From NCBI GenBank assembly GCA_003385635.1, contig QQUY01000001.1, positions 992,001 through 1,056,000 of the forward strand: a stretch of DNA of 64,000 nt. The letters are read 5' to 3'. Numbering within the stretch: the first letter of the stretch is position 1; each line of letters opens with the position of its first letter. The notes beneath the pieces are model-generated. The model did no database searches, was not told the origin of the DNA, and saw only the letters and a list, made by a program, of their open reading frames with translations. Below are positions 25,091 to 33,764 of this stretch, in pieces. A program made the position numbers and the translations under genes. Source of the DNA: Acidobacteriota bacterium (lineage in GTDB: Bacteria > Acidobacteriota > Blastocatellia > Pyrinomonadales > Pyrinomonadaceae).

Positions 25091-28000
25091 ATGAAACTGT
25101 CTCCAACAGAGGTATTTAAGGGGAAGAAGATATTCTTCATCGGCGGGACCGGCTTTGTCGGCAAGGTCACGCTGTCGATGCTGCTCAACAACTTTCCTGA
25201 CATCGGTAAGGTTTACGTCACAGTCCGCGCCCGCGACGACTTCGAGTCTCTGAATCGTTTCTGGAACAGCGTGATCCCGTCTCCGACATTTGATCCGCTG
25301 CGCGAAAAGTACGGGGACAAGTTTGAGGAGTTCATCAACGAGAAGGTCGATCCCGTAAATGGCGACGTCGGAAACGAGTTCCTCGGAATGACCGAGGAAC
25401 AGGCGAAGGAGATAATGTCGGACTGCGACATCATCATCAATTCCGCCGGGAACGTAACCTTTAACCCGCCTCTTGAAAGCGCCCTCCGCACAAACGTGAA
25501 CGGCACCAACAATGTCCTTGATCTGGCAAGGATGATGAAGCGGCCGTGTCTAGTTCACGTTTCGACCTGTTTTGTGGCGGGGAAACGAAGCGGCTCGATC
25601 TGGGAGAACGAAGATGTCGTCGGTTACTTCCCAAGGAAGAACGAGCTGGTGGGAACGACGTTCGACGTAAACCAGGAGATCGAGGACTGCGCAAGGCTCT
25701 CCGAGCAGGCAAGGCAGGAAGCTGACGACGCGGTCAACATTGCGAAGTTTCGCGAGCTCGCGCGCCAGCGGCTGATCGAAGAAGGCCGTGATCCGGATGA
25801 CGAAAAGACCGTAAGTTCGGCGATCTTCCGCGAGCGCAAAATGTGGATCCGAGAGCGGACGACCGAACTCGGTGAAGAGCGCGCCGACTATTGGGGCTGG
25901 ACGAACATCTACACCTACTCCAAATCACTCGCTGAACAGATCGTCGCCCAGCAGGACGACATCGTTAAGGTCCTGGTCAGGCCGTCCATCGTCGAATCTT
26001 CAGTAAATTATCCGTTCCCCGGCTGGAACGAAGGCTTCACCACGACCGCTCCCCTGATCCTCATCTCTTTAAGAGGACAGCCCGTTTTTCCGGTAAATGA
26101 AAAACTAGTGCTCGACATAATTCCGGTCGATATGGTCGCCGGTGCGATGCTCGGCGCGGCAATGGAGGCTCTTGACAGCGACGAACCGCCGCTTGTTTTC
26201 CAGGCCTGCTCCGGGGATTCGAACCCGAACGACATGAAGCGGATCGTCGGGTTGGTCGGCTTGTATAAGCGCAGGTATTACAAGGAGAAGGAAACAGGAA
26301 ACAAGCTGGTTAACCGGGTCAGCTCGATGATCGAGGCCTCGCCGGCAACGCAGAAGGCGTACGAGCGAACATCAGCGCCTATGCTGAACAAACTCGCGAA
26401 GTCTGCCAACAGCCTTCTCGACAAGGCAACGCCGAGATGGGGCGGAGGAAGGATCGGAAACATCGTCTCCGACTTAAAGAAGTCGGTCGATGAATTTGAA
26501 AGGACGACCCACGAGACGGTCGAAGCATTCAGGATGTTCAAGCCGTTCATGGTCGACAACGAGTACAGCTATCGTGCCGACAATGTCCGCGCCACGCGCT
26601 CAAGGATCAAAAAGGGGGAAAAAGATCTCCTGCCGTGGTATCCCGAAAAAATCGACTGGTACGACTATTGGCTGAACGTACATTTCCCCGGGCTCAAGAA
26701 ATGGGTCCTGCCTCAGTTGGAGGAGGACCTCAAGGCGCAGGAACGGCGTGAGTACACCTACCGCGATCTGATGGACCTGTTCGACACGGCGACGAAGCGC
26801 TTCCCCACGCGCGTTTCGATGAAGATCGAGCGCCACGGGAAGACAGAGCAATATACGTTCGAAGACGTCCGCGAACTTTCGCTTCGCGCTGGCGGATTCT
26901 TGGCTGACAAAGGTATTGAAGCCGGTGACCGGGTCATTCTTTTCTCGCACAACATGCCGGAATGGGGAATGTCCTACTTTGGAATTTTGAAGGCCGGCGC
27001 GACCGCAGTACCGATCGATCCTGCGAGCTCGGTGGATGAACTAGTCACCTTTGCAAAAGCGGCCGAGGTCGGTGCGATCCTGATCAGTCCCAGACTTGCT
27101 GATGAACACACCGATCTTGCTGAGAAACTGAAGGAGGCCAAGCTTAAAGTCCCGATCTACGATTTCGAAGAGGTTTTCGAAATGCCCTCGGAGACCGAAG
27201 AAGCGAAACGACTTGCATTGCTACCCGACAAGACGATCGCGACGTCAACTGCTTCTCTTATTTTCACTTCAGGCACGACGGGCAAGCCGAAGGCGGTGAT
27301 GCTGACGCACAAGAACTTTACGAGCATGGTCTCGATGCTTTCGTCCGTTCTTGAAATGAGCGTCGAAGACGGCGTACTGTCTGTGCTCCCGCTTCACCAC
27401 ACGTTCGAGTTCTCAGCCGGTTTCCTTACACCCTTCACGAACGGCACTCAGATCCGGTATCTAGACGATCTGACGAGCGACGAGCTTTCCAAGGCCATTG
27501 AAAAAGGTCACGTCACCGGAATGGTAGGAGTTCCCGCGCTTTGGGAAATGCTGCACCGGAGGATCAAAACGCGTCTTCGGGAGCGCGGCGACTGGATCGC
27601 CGATCTCGCCGACAATGTGATCGATTTCAACGCCTGGATCCGGGATAATACACCGTTCAATCTCGGTCCGATCGTCTTTTTCCCGATACACGAGGGAATG
27701 GGTGGTCAGATGCGTTACCTCATCTCGGGCGGTTCTGCATTGAGCGAGAAGGTGCAGAAAGACCTGCACGGGCTCGGGTTTACGATCCTTGAGGGTTACG
27801 GACTCACGGAATCGTCTCCGGTTCTCACCGTAGCAAGGCCGCAGAACGAGCTTCTTCGGGGAAGCGTCGGAAAACCGCTTCCAGGTGTCGAGATCAAGAT
27901 CGACGATCCTGATTCGCGCGGGATCGGCGAGGTGATGGCTCGCGGTCAGAACATTATGGCCGGCTATTACAACGACGAGCGTGCGACGGAGGAGGTGCTC

Positions 28001-29512
28001 GACGACCGTTGGTTGAGGACGGGGGATCTAGGGAGACTGGACGACGATGGAAACCTCTATATCGTCGGCCGCTCGAAAGATGTCATCATCGACAGCAACG
28101 GCAAGAACATCTACCCGGACGAGATAGAAGACACGTATTCGAAATCACCGTTTATCAAAGAGATGTCGGTTGTCGGCCTTCCGGACGAGGACGGAGGCGA
28201 GAAAGTAGCAGCGCTCGTAGTACCTGACTACGAGAAGGACATCTCGCTTACAAGGGCGGCGACGAACAAGAAGGTTGAAGATCATTTCAGGGAGGTCTCG
28301 GCAGGGCTACCTTTCTTCAAGCGGGTAAGGGTCTTACGTCTGACACCATTCGAACTGCCTAGAACTGCGACACGGAAGGTAAAACGCGGCGAGGTCGTCG
28401 AAATGCTTGAGGTCCTTGAAGGCCGCGCAAAGAACAAGACGAAGGTCGAGGCGGATTCAAAAGGCGATAGTAATCTGCTTTGGATAAGGAAAGTCGTCGC
28501 AAGCGTCTCGAACAATCCTCTTTCCGAAGTGGAGGCCGATTCAAGGCTGGCCGACCTTGGGTTCGATTCGCTTATGTTCGTAGAACTTCAGGCGGCGGTA
28601 GAAGACGCTGGCGGAAGGGTTCTGAACCCGGACGAGCTGGACGAGGTCCAGAGCGTTCGCGAGCTTTTGGCCGCCGTTCAGCGTGTAGATAAGTCAAAAC
28701 GCCTGGTCGACGAACCGAAAGAATCAAAGAAGAAAGACGACGACGAGATCTATGTTCCCGAACTTGTTAAGTTTGTCGGTAACCAGGTCGTCACTTTCGC
28801 GCAGAACCAGCTTTACGAAACTGTTCTCGACACGACTATCGAAGGCCGCTCGAACGTTCCCGCTCATACTAATTTCATAGTCTCGTCAAATCACGAGTCG
28901 CATCTTGACATGGGACTCGTGAAATACGCGCTTGGTCAGGATGTTGCCGACCAGACCGTTGCTGTCGCTGCTGCCGATTACTGGTTCGATACCAAGTACA
29001 AACGCGCGTATATGAACAATTTCACGACGCTTGTGCCGATAGAGCGTTCGGGAAGTCTAAGGCAGTCGTTGCGCCACGTTACGCAGATTCTGAATGAGGG
29101 CTACAACGCTCTCATCTTCCCCGAAGGAACAAGAAGCGTGACAGGCGAGATGGCCGAGTTCAAACCGGTGATCGGGTACCTTGCGCTGAATGACAAGGTC
29201 GGAATTCTCCCGATCTATCTTTCGGGCACTTTCAAGGCGTTCCCGAAAGGCTCAACGGTCCCGAAACGAAAAAGTATCGGTTCGAAGGTCGGAGCAAAGA
29301 TCGGTCGGCTTCTCAGCTATGAAGAACTGGCCGAGATGACCGAGGGGATACCAAGAAGTGAGGCGTACAGGCTGATCGCAGCGCGTGTCCAGCACGAGGT
29401 CGAAAACCTTAGAGATGGAACGCGCAGGGAATTCGATGTGAAAGAGTTAAGGAAGCGCTGGAAAGCCGAGAAGAGGAAGCCCCGGAAGAAGGAACCTGTG
29501 ATCGACGAGTGA
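25091..29512 (+). CDS. Multidomain fatty-acyl reductase / AMP ligase / ACP / PlsC acyltransferase (ElbD-like)
   Basis: 1473 residues. Domains in order: (1) NAD-binding male-sterility-type acyl reductase, about 10-420, with GGTGFVG (18-24) and catalytic YTYSK near 275; (2) a helical linker, about 420-545; (3) AMP-forming acyl ligase, about 550-1120, with FTSGTTGKPKAVMLTH near 723 and YGLTESSPVL; (4) acyl carrier domain with GFDSL, Ser about 1158; (5) PlsC acyltransferase, about 1225-1440, with NHESHLD near 1267 and FPEGTRS near 1343. All motifs are intact. Activation, loading, reduction and esterification on one chain matches the myxobacterial ether-lipid enzyme ElbD as I recall it. An alkyl (ether) lipid or long-chain alcohol product is inferred. 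Confidence 0.85.
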   Translation: MKLSPTEVFKGKKIFFIGGTGFVGKVTLSMLLNNFPDIGKVYVTVRARDDFESLNRFWNSVIPSPTFDPLREKYGDKFEEFINEKVDPVNGDVGNEFLGMTEEQAKEIMSDCDIIINSAGNVTFNPPLESALRTNVNGTNNVLDLARMMKRPCLVHVSTCFVAGKRSGSIWENEDVVGYFPRKNELVGTTFDVNQEIEDCARLSEQARQEADDAVNIAKFRELARQRLIEEGRDPDDEKTVSSAIFRERKMWIRERTTELGEERADYWGWTNIYTYSKSLAEQIVAQQDDIVKVLVRPSIVESSVNYPFPGWNEGFTTTAPLILISLRGQPVFPVNEKLVLDIIPVDMVAGAMLGAAMEALDSDEPPLVFQACSGDSNPNDMKRIVGLVGLYKRRYYKEKETGNKLVNRVSSMIEASPATQKAYERTSAPMLNKLAKSANSLLDKATPRWGGGRIGNIVSDLKKSVDEFERTTHETVEAFRMFKPFMVDNEYSYRADNVRATRSRIKKGEKDLLPWYPEKIDWYDYWLNVHFPGLKKWVLPQLEEDLKAQERREYTYRDLMDLFDTATKRFPTRVSMKIERHGKTEQYTFEDVRELSLRAGGFLADKGIEAGDRVILFSHNMPEWGMSYFGILKAGATAVPIDPASSVDELVTFAKAAEVGAILISPRLADEHTDLAEKLKEAKLKVPIYDFEEVFEMPSETEEAKRLALLPDKTIATSTASLIFTSGTTGKPKAVMLTHKNFTSMVSMLSSVLEMSVEDGVLSVLPLHHTFEFSAGFLTPFTNGTQIRYLDDLTSDELSKAIEKGHVTGMVGVPALWEMLHRRIKTRLRERGDWIADLADNVIDFNAWIRDNTPFNLGPIVFFPIHEGMGGQMRYLISGGSALSEKVQKDLHGLGFTILEGYGLTESSPVLTVARPQNELLRGSVGKPLPGVEIKIDDPDSRGIGEVMARGQNIMAGYYNDERATEEVLDDRWLRTGDLGRLDDDGNLYIVGRSKDVIIDSNGKNIYPDEIEDTYSKSPFIKEMSVVGLPDEDGGEKVAALVVPDYEKDISLTRAATNKKVEDHFREVSAGLPFFKRVRVLRLTPFELPRTATRKVKRGEVVEMLEVLEGRAKNKTKVEADSKGDSNLLWIRKVVASVSNNPLSEVEADSRLADLGFDSLMFVELQAAVEDAGGRVLNPDELDEVQSVRELLAAVQRVDKSKRLVDEPKESKKKDDDEIYVPELVKFVGNQVVTFAQNQLYETVLDTTIEGRSNVPAHTNFIVSSNHESHLDMGLVKYALGQDVADQTVAVAAADYWFDTKYKRAYMNNFTTLVPIERSGSLRQSLRHVTQILNEGYNALIFPEGTRSVTGEMAEFKPVIGYLALNDKVGILPIYLSGTFKAFPKGSTVPKRKSIGSKVGAKIGRLLSYEELAEMTEGIPRSEAYRLIAARVQHEVENLRDGTRREFDVKELRKRWKAEKRKPRKKEPVIDE

Positions 29513-29550
29513 TTGAGGAGTTTTAACCGCAGAGCACCGGAAAAGATTTA

Positions 29551-29680
29551 GCCACGGATTAGCACAGATTAACACGGATTGAGAAAGAGAGGATCCGAAG
29601 AGTGGCGTATGCAGTATTTAATGTCCTGCTGAATCATGCTTGATTTCCCCGATCTGTGCTTATCCGCATCAATCCGTGGC
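29551..29680. repeat. Pair of CACGGATTA word arrays in inverted orientation
   Basis: 29551-29580 reads GCCACGGATTAGCACAGATT then AACACGGATT; 29651-29680 is the same vocabulary on the other strand (ending AATCCGTGGC). The two face each other across about 70 bases just before the epimerase start. Confidence 0.7.
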
Positions 29681-29693
29681 CAGCAATACTCTT

Positions 29694-30713
29694 ATGCCAG
29701 CGAAGAAGAAAAAAATACTCATTACCGGAGGGACCGGGTTTCTAGGCGCCCATATCGTCCGGAAGTTCCTGGACGCGGGCGAGAAGAATCTGCGAGTGAT
29801 GGCCTCGTCCGTGCCCGAGTGGATGACCGACGAGGGCATAGAACCTGCAGTGGGTTCTGTTACAGACGAAAAAGACGTTACAGCGGCGGTGAAGGACGTG
29901 TCGGCCATCTATCATCTGGCCGGAAAGGTCTCGCGCGACAATGAAGACGCCGCCGTGATGAACCGCGTTCACGTGCAGGGAACGCGCATTCTTTGTGAAG
30001 CGGCGACCAAAGCAAAAGTAAAGACGATAATCCTTGCTTCTTCCAGCGGGACGATCGCGATCTCAGAACGCGACGAGATCCTGGACGAGACGTTTCCTCC
30101 GCCGATGGAACTGATCTCGCGGTTCGCCTACTACTCTTCAAAGTTCTATCAGGAAAAGACAGCGGTCGAGAATTTCAGCGGCAAGGGCCAAAAGCTTGTG
30201 ATCATCAACCCCTCACTGCTTCTTGGTCCGGGTGATGAGCGTCTCAGTTCGACGAAGCCCGTTCTCGATTTTCTCGCCCGAAAAATCCCTTACACTCCCT
30301 CCGGCGGCCTTAATTTCGTCGATGTGCGCGATACGGCGGATGCGTTCGTTAACTCTCTGGATAAGGGCGAACATAGGGAAAAGTATCTGCTTGGTGCGGA
30401 GAACATGACCTTTGAGGAGTTCTTCGGCCGCCTCGAACGTCTTTCCGGAATCAGTGCCCCTATGCTTCGTGTACCAAAGTCCTTTTCAGTCCCCGCCGCG
30501 AACTTCGTCGATTCCTTTTTCAAGAGCCGCAAGAATGCTTCTCCGATCGAGGCCAAAGAGGTCGAGATCGCCGAGATGTTTTGGTATTTCGATTCTTCAA
30601 AGGCAGAGGAGTCTCTGGGATTCGATCCCCGCGATCCGCAGCAGACGCTGAATGACACGATAAAGTACCTGAGAAAGGACTTTCTTGGAGAGGGAGTTTT
30701 TGGCGCTTCGTGA
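29694..30713 (+). CDS. NAD-dependent epimerase/dehydratase (extended SDR) in the lipid cluster
   Basis: 339 residues from ATG 29694. N-terminal GGTGFLGAHIVRKFLDAG binds NAD(P). Serine SSSGT precedes the catalytic YYSSK, and IINPSLLLGPGD is typical of the dihydroflavonol-reductase/HpnA-like group. It probably reduces a ketone or aldehyde, or acts on a nucleotide sugar; its place after the reductase-ligase fusion favours a lipid intermediate. The stop codon starts another word array. It is the last gene of the cluster. Confidence 0.85.
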   Translation: MPAKKKKILITGGTGFLGAHIVRKFLDAGEKNLRVMASSVPEWMTDEGIEPAVGSVTDEKDVTAAVKDVSAIYHLAGKVSRDNEDAAVMNRVHVQGTRILCEAATKAKVKTIILASSSGTIAISERDEILDETFPPPMELISRFAYYSSKFYQEKTAVENFSGKGQKLVIINPSLLLGPGDERLSSTKPVLDFLARKIPYTPSGGLNFVDVRDTADAFVNSLDKGEHREKYLLGAENMTFEEFFGRLERLSGISAPMLRVPKSFSVPAANFVDSFFKSRKNASPIEAKEVEIAEMFWYFDSSKAEESLGFDPRDPQQTLNDTIKYLRKDFLGEGVFGAS

Positions 30714-30760
30714 ATCGTGAATCGTGAATGGAGAATTGAAAATTGAAAGTTGAGAAATGG
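30709..30760 (+). repeat. CGTGAAT word array at the epimerase stop
   Basis: Units CGTGAAT, CGTGAAT, CGTGAATGG, then AGAATTGA and AAATTGA-type words. The epimerase stop TGA (30711-30713) is the TGA of the first unit. Confidence 0.8.
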
Positions 30761-31049
30761 GGGGTGGTGAAGCCCAAACATCTGCGCGGGCTACCGTGAG
30801 GACTAAGACGAAAGGACTGAGGACTGAGTGTGGCGCTTTTGGGAAATGAACCTCACATTCCACTCTTTAGAGCAACGCTTGCGCTGCAGAGATCGACATT
30901 CTGTCCGATTCCTACAGACATTTGGCTCCTACGGAGCCGAAGAATTACTGTAATGCTCCCAAACAAGCAGCGGGCCCTAGAAGCGCCGCTCTTAACGCGG
31001 CAATCCATCGTCAACACAGGAAAACATCCGACGTTGAGTTCGCCTTCCG
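30714..31049. repeat. Gene-free gap with two word arrays and hairpin repeat copy 4
   Basis: 336 bases. Besides the array at its left end there is a second one at 30798-30830 (GAGGACT, AAGGACT, GAGGACT) and a full copy of the dispersed hairpin repeat at 30912-30937 (CTACAGACATTTGGCTCC then TACGGAGC). No credible gene is present. Confidence 0.65.
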
Positions 31050-31490
31050 CTAAGTCTGCACACTCGGATCGTAGAGCGCCGCAAAGCCGCATGGAGGCAA
31101 AGTAGCCTCCGCGGCGTGCGTGTTTCCAGGGGCGCCGTTTACGTGAGCGAGCTCGTGCACAAGAGTAGCGGCGACGATCCACCTGCCTCTCGAGATGCTG
31201 TACTCATTGATCGTAATGTTGTTTCCCAACGTGTTCGCCATAAATCGATCGCTTGGGTCGTAGTGGATGAAGATCGTATCATCGTCGATTATCTGGTCAA
31301 ACGTCCTTCCTCCGGGCAGCTGGGAGAAGCAATTGTTACAGGCCGACGTGCCTCTCACGTTGTTCCGAAGAATCCGCAGAGCGTCTTCCACAACATTTTT
31401 CTTCGCTAAGTCCGTGTAGGGGTCGTACGTAGCTATCGGATCGGGAGGCGGCGGAGAGTGTCCGTCTCCAGGTACATGAATCTTTACCAT
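31050..31490 (-). CDS. Small putative zinc metallopeptidase (HExxH)
   Basis: 146 residues. The C-terminal half has VHELAHVNG, an HExxHxxG-type zinc site, followed by NTHAAE, whose Glu is a plausible third ligand. Two Cys lie upstream in TSACNNCFSQLPGG. No signal peptide or membrane helix is seen, and an upstream stop shows it is not a tail of a longer frame. It resembles the short peptidase modules sometimes found at the end of large exported toxins, but here stands alone. Substrate unknown. Confidence 0.65.
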   Translation of the reverse strand: MVKIHVPGDGHSPPPPDPIATYDPYTDLAKKNVVEDALRILRNNVRGTSACNNCFSQLPGGRTFDQIIDDDTIFIHYDPSDRFMANTLGNNITINEYSISRGRWIVAATLVHELAHVNGAPGNTHAAEATLPPCGFAALYDPSVQT

Positions 31491-31558
31491 ATTGAATTTC
31501 CCGGCTTGTTCGTTTTCTTTAAAGGTAAGTTGTCAGCGAAGGGGCTTCTTATTTCATC

Positions 31559-31588
31559 TGTTCACGATTCACCATTCACAAGACTCAC
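31559..31588. repeat. GTGAATC word array at the amidase stop
   Basis: On the minus strand the stop TGA (31585-31587) is followed by GTCTTGTGAATGGTGAATC and GTGAACAG. The vocabulary matches the arrays after the epimerase and TlpA genes. Confidence 0.65.
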
Positions 31589-33180
31589 ACATAAGTTGGC
31601 AGATACTTCGGTTTCTTTCTTCCTTTCGTGGCCTGCTCGAACGCGTAGGCGAGCTTGAACAGTTTCGGTTCCTGCCATGCACCGCCCATGAACGAAACAC
31701 CGATCGGAAGTTCTTTAACGAAGCCGAATGGGACCGTGATGTTTGGGTAACCAGAAACAGCAGGGAACTGCGAACTTCCTACGTACCCGCTTCCGCAGTC
31801 TCCACTGACGAGGTCGATCATCCAGGTCGGCCCGTTCGAAGGTGCAACTATCGCATCCAGTTTGTTGCCGTTAAGTGCAGCATCGAGCCCCTGGTCGCGC
31901 GACATCATTCCGCATTTTTTAAGAGCCTGCACATACTCGCTCGAGGTCAAAGGCCCCTTTTCTTCAGCCGAGATGAAAATCTCCTGACCGAAATAAGGCA
32001 TTTCTTTGTCTTTGTTGTCTTCGTTGAACCTGATGAGGTCCGCAAGTGTCTTGTGCTTTCCGCCCCTGTTGGAAAGGTACTTGTTCAAGTCAGCTTTGAA
32101 TTCATAAAGGAGAACTTCGAATTCGGCATCCCCGAACTGACGAAACGTCTCGAACTTCACGTCAACGAGTTCCGCGCCTTCCTTTTTCATTGATTCGAGA
32201 GCTTCGTCGAGCACCGCATCAACCTTTTCATTTCTGCCCCAGTAGTCTCGGGCGACTCCTATCCTCGCTCCTTTGAGCCCGGCCTTATCGAGGAACTTAG
32301 TGTAGTCATTTTCGGCCTTACGTGCCGGGACCTTCGTTGCCGAATCACGCGAATCTTCACCGCTAATTGCCGAAAGCAGAATCGCTGCATCTTCGACCGT
32401 CCTGGTCATCGGTCCGGCAGTATCCTGCGTGTGGGCAATAGGAATGATGCCTGAACGGGAAACAAGTCCGACCGTCGGTTTCACTCCCACTATCCCGCAA
32501 ATCGACGACGGACAGACGATCGATCCGTCGGTTTCTGTGCCAATCCCGACTGCAGCAAGGCTCGCCGATATCGCCGCACCGGTTCCCGAGGATGAGCCGC
32601 AAGGATTTCTGTCGAGAATGTAAGGATTTCGCGTCTGACCGCCGCGGCCCGACCATCCGCTCGAAGAATCGTTGGAGCGGAAATTCGCCCATTCGCTGAG
32701 GTTGGTCTTCCCGAGAAGCACGGCTCCTGCTTCCCGCAGCTGCGCTACGATCCCGGCGTCCTCACGCGGTACAGGTGCATCGACCAATGCGAGACTTCCT
32801 GCGGTCGTCTTCATTTTGTCGGCGGTGTCGATGTTGTCTTTTATAACTACTGGTATTCCATGCATCGGGCTGCGGACCTGCCCGCTAGCACGCTCTTTAT
32901 CAAGTTCTTCAGCGATCGCGAGAGCCTCGGGATTGAGCTCGATCATCGAATTGATCTTTGGGTCGATCGCTTTGATCCGCTCCAGATACGCTTTTGCAAT
33001 GTCTTTCGCAGACGCCTCGCCCGATTCCATCGCTGACTTCAAATTGCCGACCGTAGCTTCCTCGAGCTCAAATCGCGAATTCCCGGAGAAACCCCTTGCT
33101 ACTTTGTTATGCATCATCAAAGCGGCACCCGCGCCTGCTGCTGTGCCGATAAACGTTCTTCTGCTCGTATTGTTAGTCAT
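31585..33180 (-). CDS. Exported amidase (amidase signature family)
   Basis: 531 residues. The N-terminus carries a twin-arginine signal (SRRTFIGTAAGAGAALMM), so export is folded, through Tat. The Ser-cisSer-Lys triad is visible: Lys in IPVVIKDNIDTAD, the glycine/serine-rich GSSSGTGAA, and ETDGSIVCPSS. Length and layout fit peptide or aryl amidases. Exact amide substrate is unknown. It is the 3'-most of several minus-strand hydrolase genes (31.6-38.6 kb), suggesting peptide or amide scavenging outside the cytoplasm. Confidence 0.9.
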   Translation of the reverse strand: MTNNTSRRTFIGTAAGAGAALMMHNKVARGFSGNSRFELEEATVGNLKSAMESGEASAKDIAKAYLERIKAIDPKINSMIELNPEALAIAEELDKERASGQVRSPMHGIPVVIKDNIDTADKMKTTAGSLALVDAPVPREDAGIVAQLREAGAVLLGKTNLSEWANFRSNDSSSGWSGRGGQTRNPYILDRNPCGSSSGTGAAISASLAAVGIGTETDGSIVCPSSICGIVGVKPTVGLVSRSGIIPIAHTQDTAGPMTRTVEDAAILLSAISGEDSRDSATKVPARKAENDYTKFLDKAGLKGARIGVARDYWGRNEKVDAVLDEALESMKKEGAELVDVKFETFRQFGDAEFEVLLYEFKADLNKYLSNRGGKHKTLADLIRFNEDNKDKEMPYFGQEIFISAEEKGPLTSSEYVQALKKCGMMSRDQGLDAALNGNKLDAIVAPSNGPTWMIDLVSGDCGSGYVGSSQFPAVSGYPNITVPFGFVKELPIGVSFMGGAWQEPKLFKLAYAFEQATKGRKKPKYLPTYV

Positions 33181-33222
33181 TGATAGAGATCTTCGAAAAT
33201 AAAGGGGCGGAGCGCCCCTTTT

Positions 33223-33648
33223 CTATATTCCTGCGTTCTCTTCCAGTATCGATACCCGGGCACCGAGTCTGGCTTGCTCGGCGACCACATCGTTCAATAT
33301 CCGGTTGTTCTCCCGCATTTCCTTCAAAATCCCTGCCTGCCCTTTCTTGAGATCTTCCTGCCCCTTCTCAAGATTTGGCAGGCGGACATCCCGCTCTTCA
33401 AACATCGTATCGTGCCCTCTAACAATGATCTTCAGCTCGGCTACATCAGTCTTCAGTACAGCCACATCGGTCTTGAGCACGGCGACGTCGGCCTTGAGTT
33501 CAGCAACGTCGGCCTTGAGTTCAGCCACGTCGGATTTGAGTTCAGCAACGTCGGTCTTGAGCACGGCGACGTCGGATTCAACATTCTGTATGCTGGTTAC
33601 GCAGGTGGTGAGGAGCCTGAACATCTCTTTGGTTTGGTTTTCGGTCAT
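33223..33648 (-). CDS. Coiled-coil protein built on seven 21-bp tandem repeats
   Basis: 141 residues. Residues about 24-72 consist of seven heptads of the type DVAVLKT / DVAELKA, an almost perfect coiled coil, followed by a less regular helical region and LGARVSILEENAGI at the end. No signal peptide or membrane helix. A good Shine-Dalgarno (GGAGA, 8 bases before ATG) supports expression. Function unknown; it probably oligomerises. The heptads are encoded by 21-bp repeats likely to vary in number between strains. Confidence 0.7.
   Translation of the reverse strand: MTENQTKEMFRLLTTCVTSIQNVESDVAVLKTDVAELKSDVAELKADVAELKADVAVLKTDVAVLKTDVAELKIIVRGHDTMFEERDVRLPNLEKGQEDLKKGQAGILKEMRENNRILNDVVAEQARLGARVSILEENAGI
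33431..33577 (-). repeat. Seven tandem 21-bp units within the coiled-coil gene
   Basis: Units begin TTGAGTTCAGC or TTGAGCACGGC on the plus strand and end in CGTCGGNC. Two unit types (the AEL and AVL versions) alternate in blocks, which points to duplication by slippage or recombination. Confidence 0.85.
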
Positions 33649-33764
33649 TTACATTTCTCCTGTGTGAGGTTTGTGGAAGATTTGTTCGAGCAATATAAAC
33701 CATTCGCCCGACACCGCCAAGAAAGGCATTGCTCATTCCGAATTTTGCCTGGATAACGCTCCGA

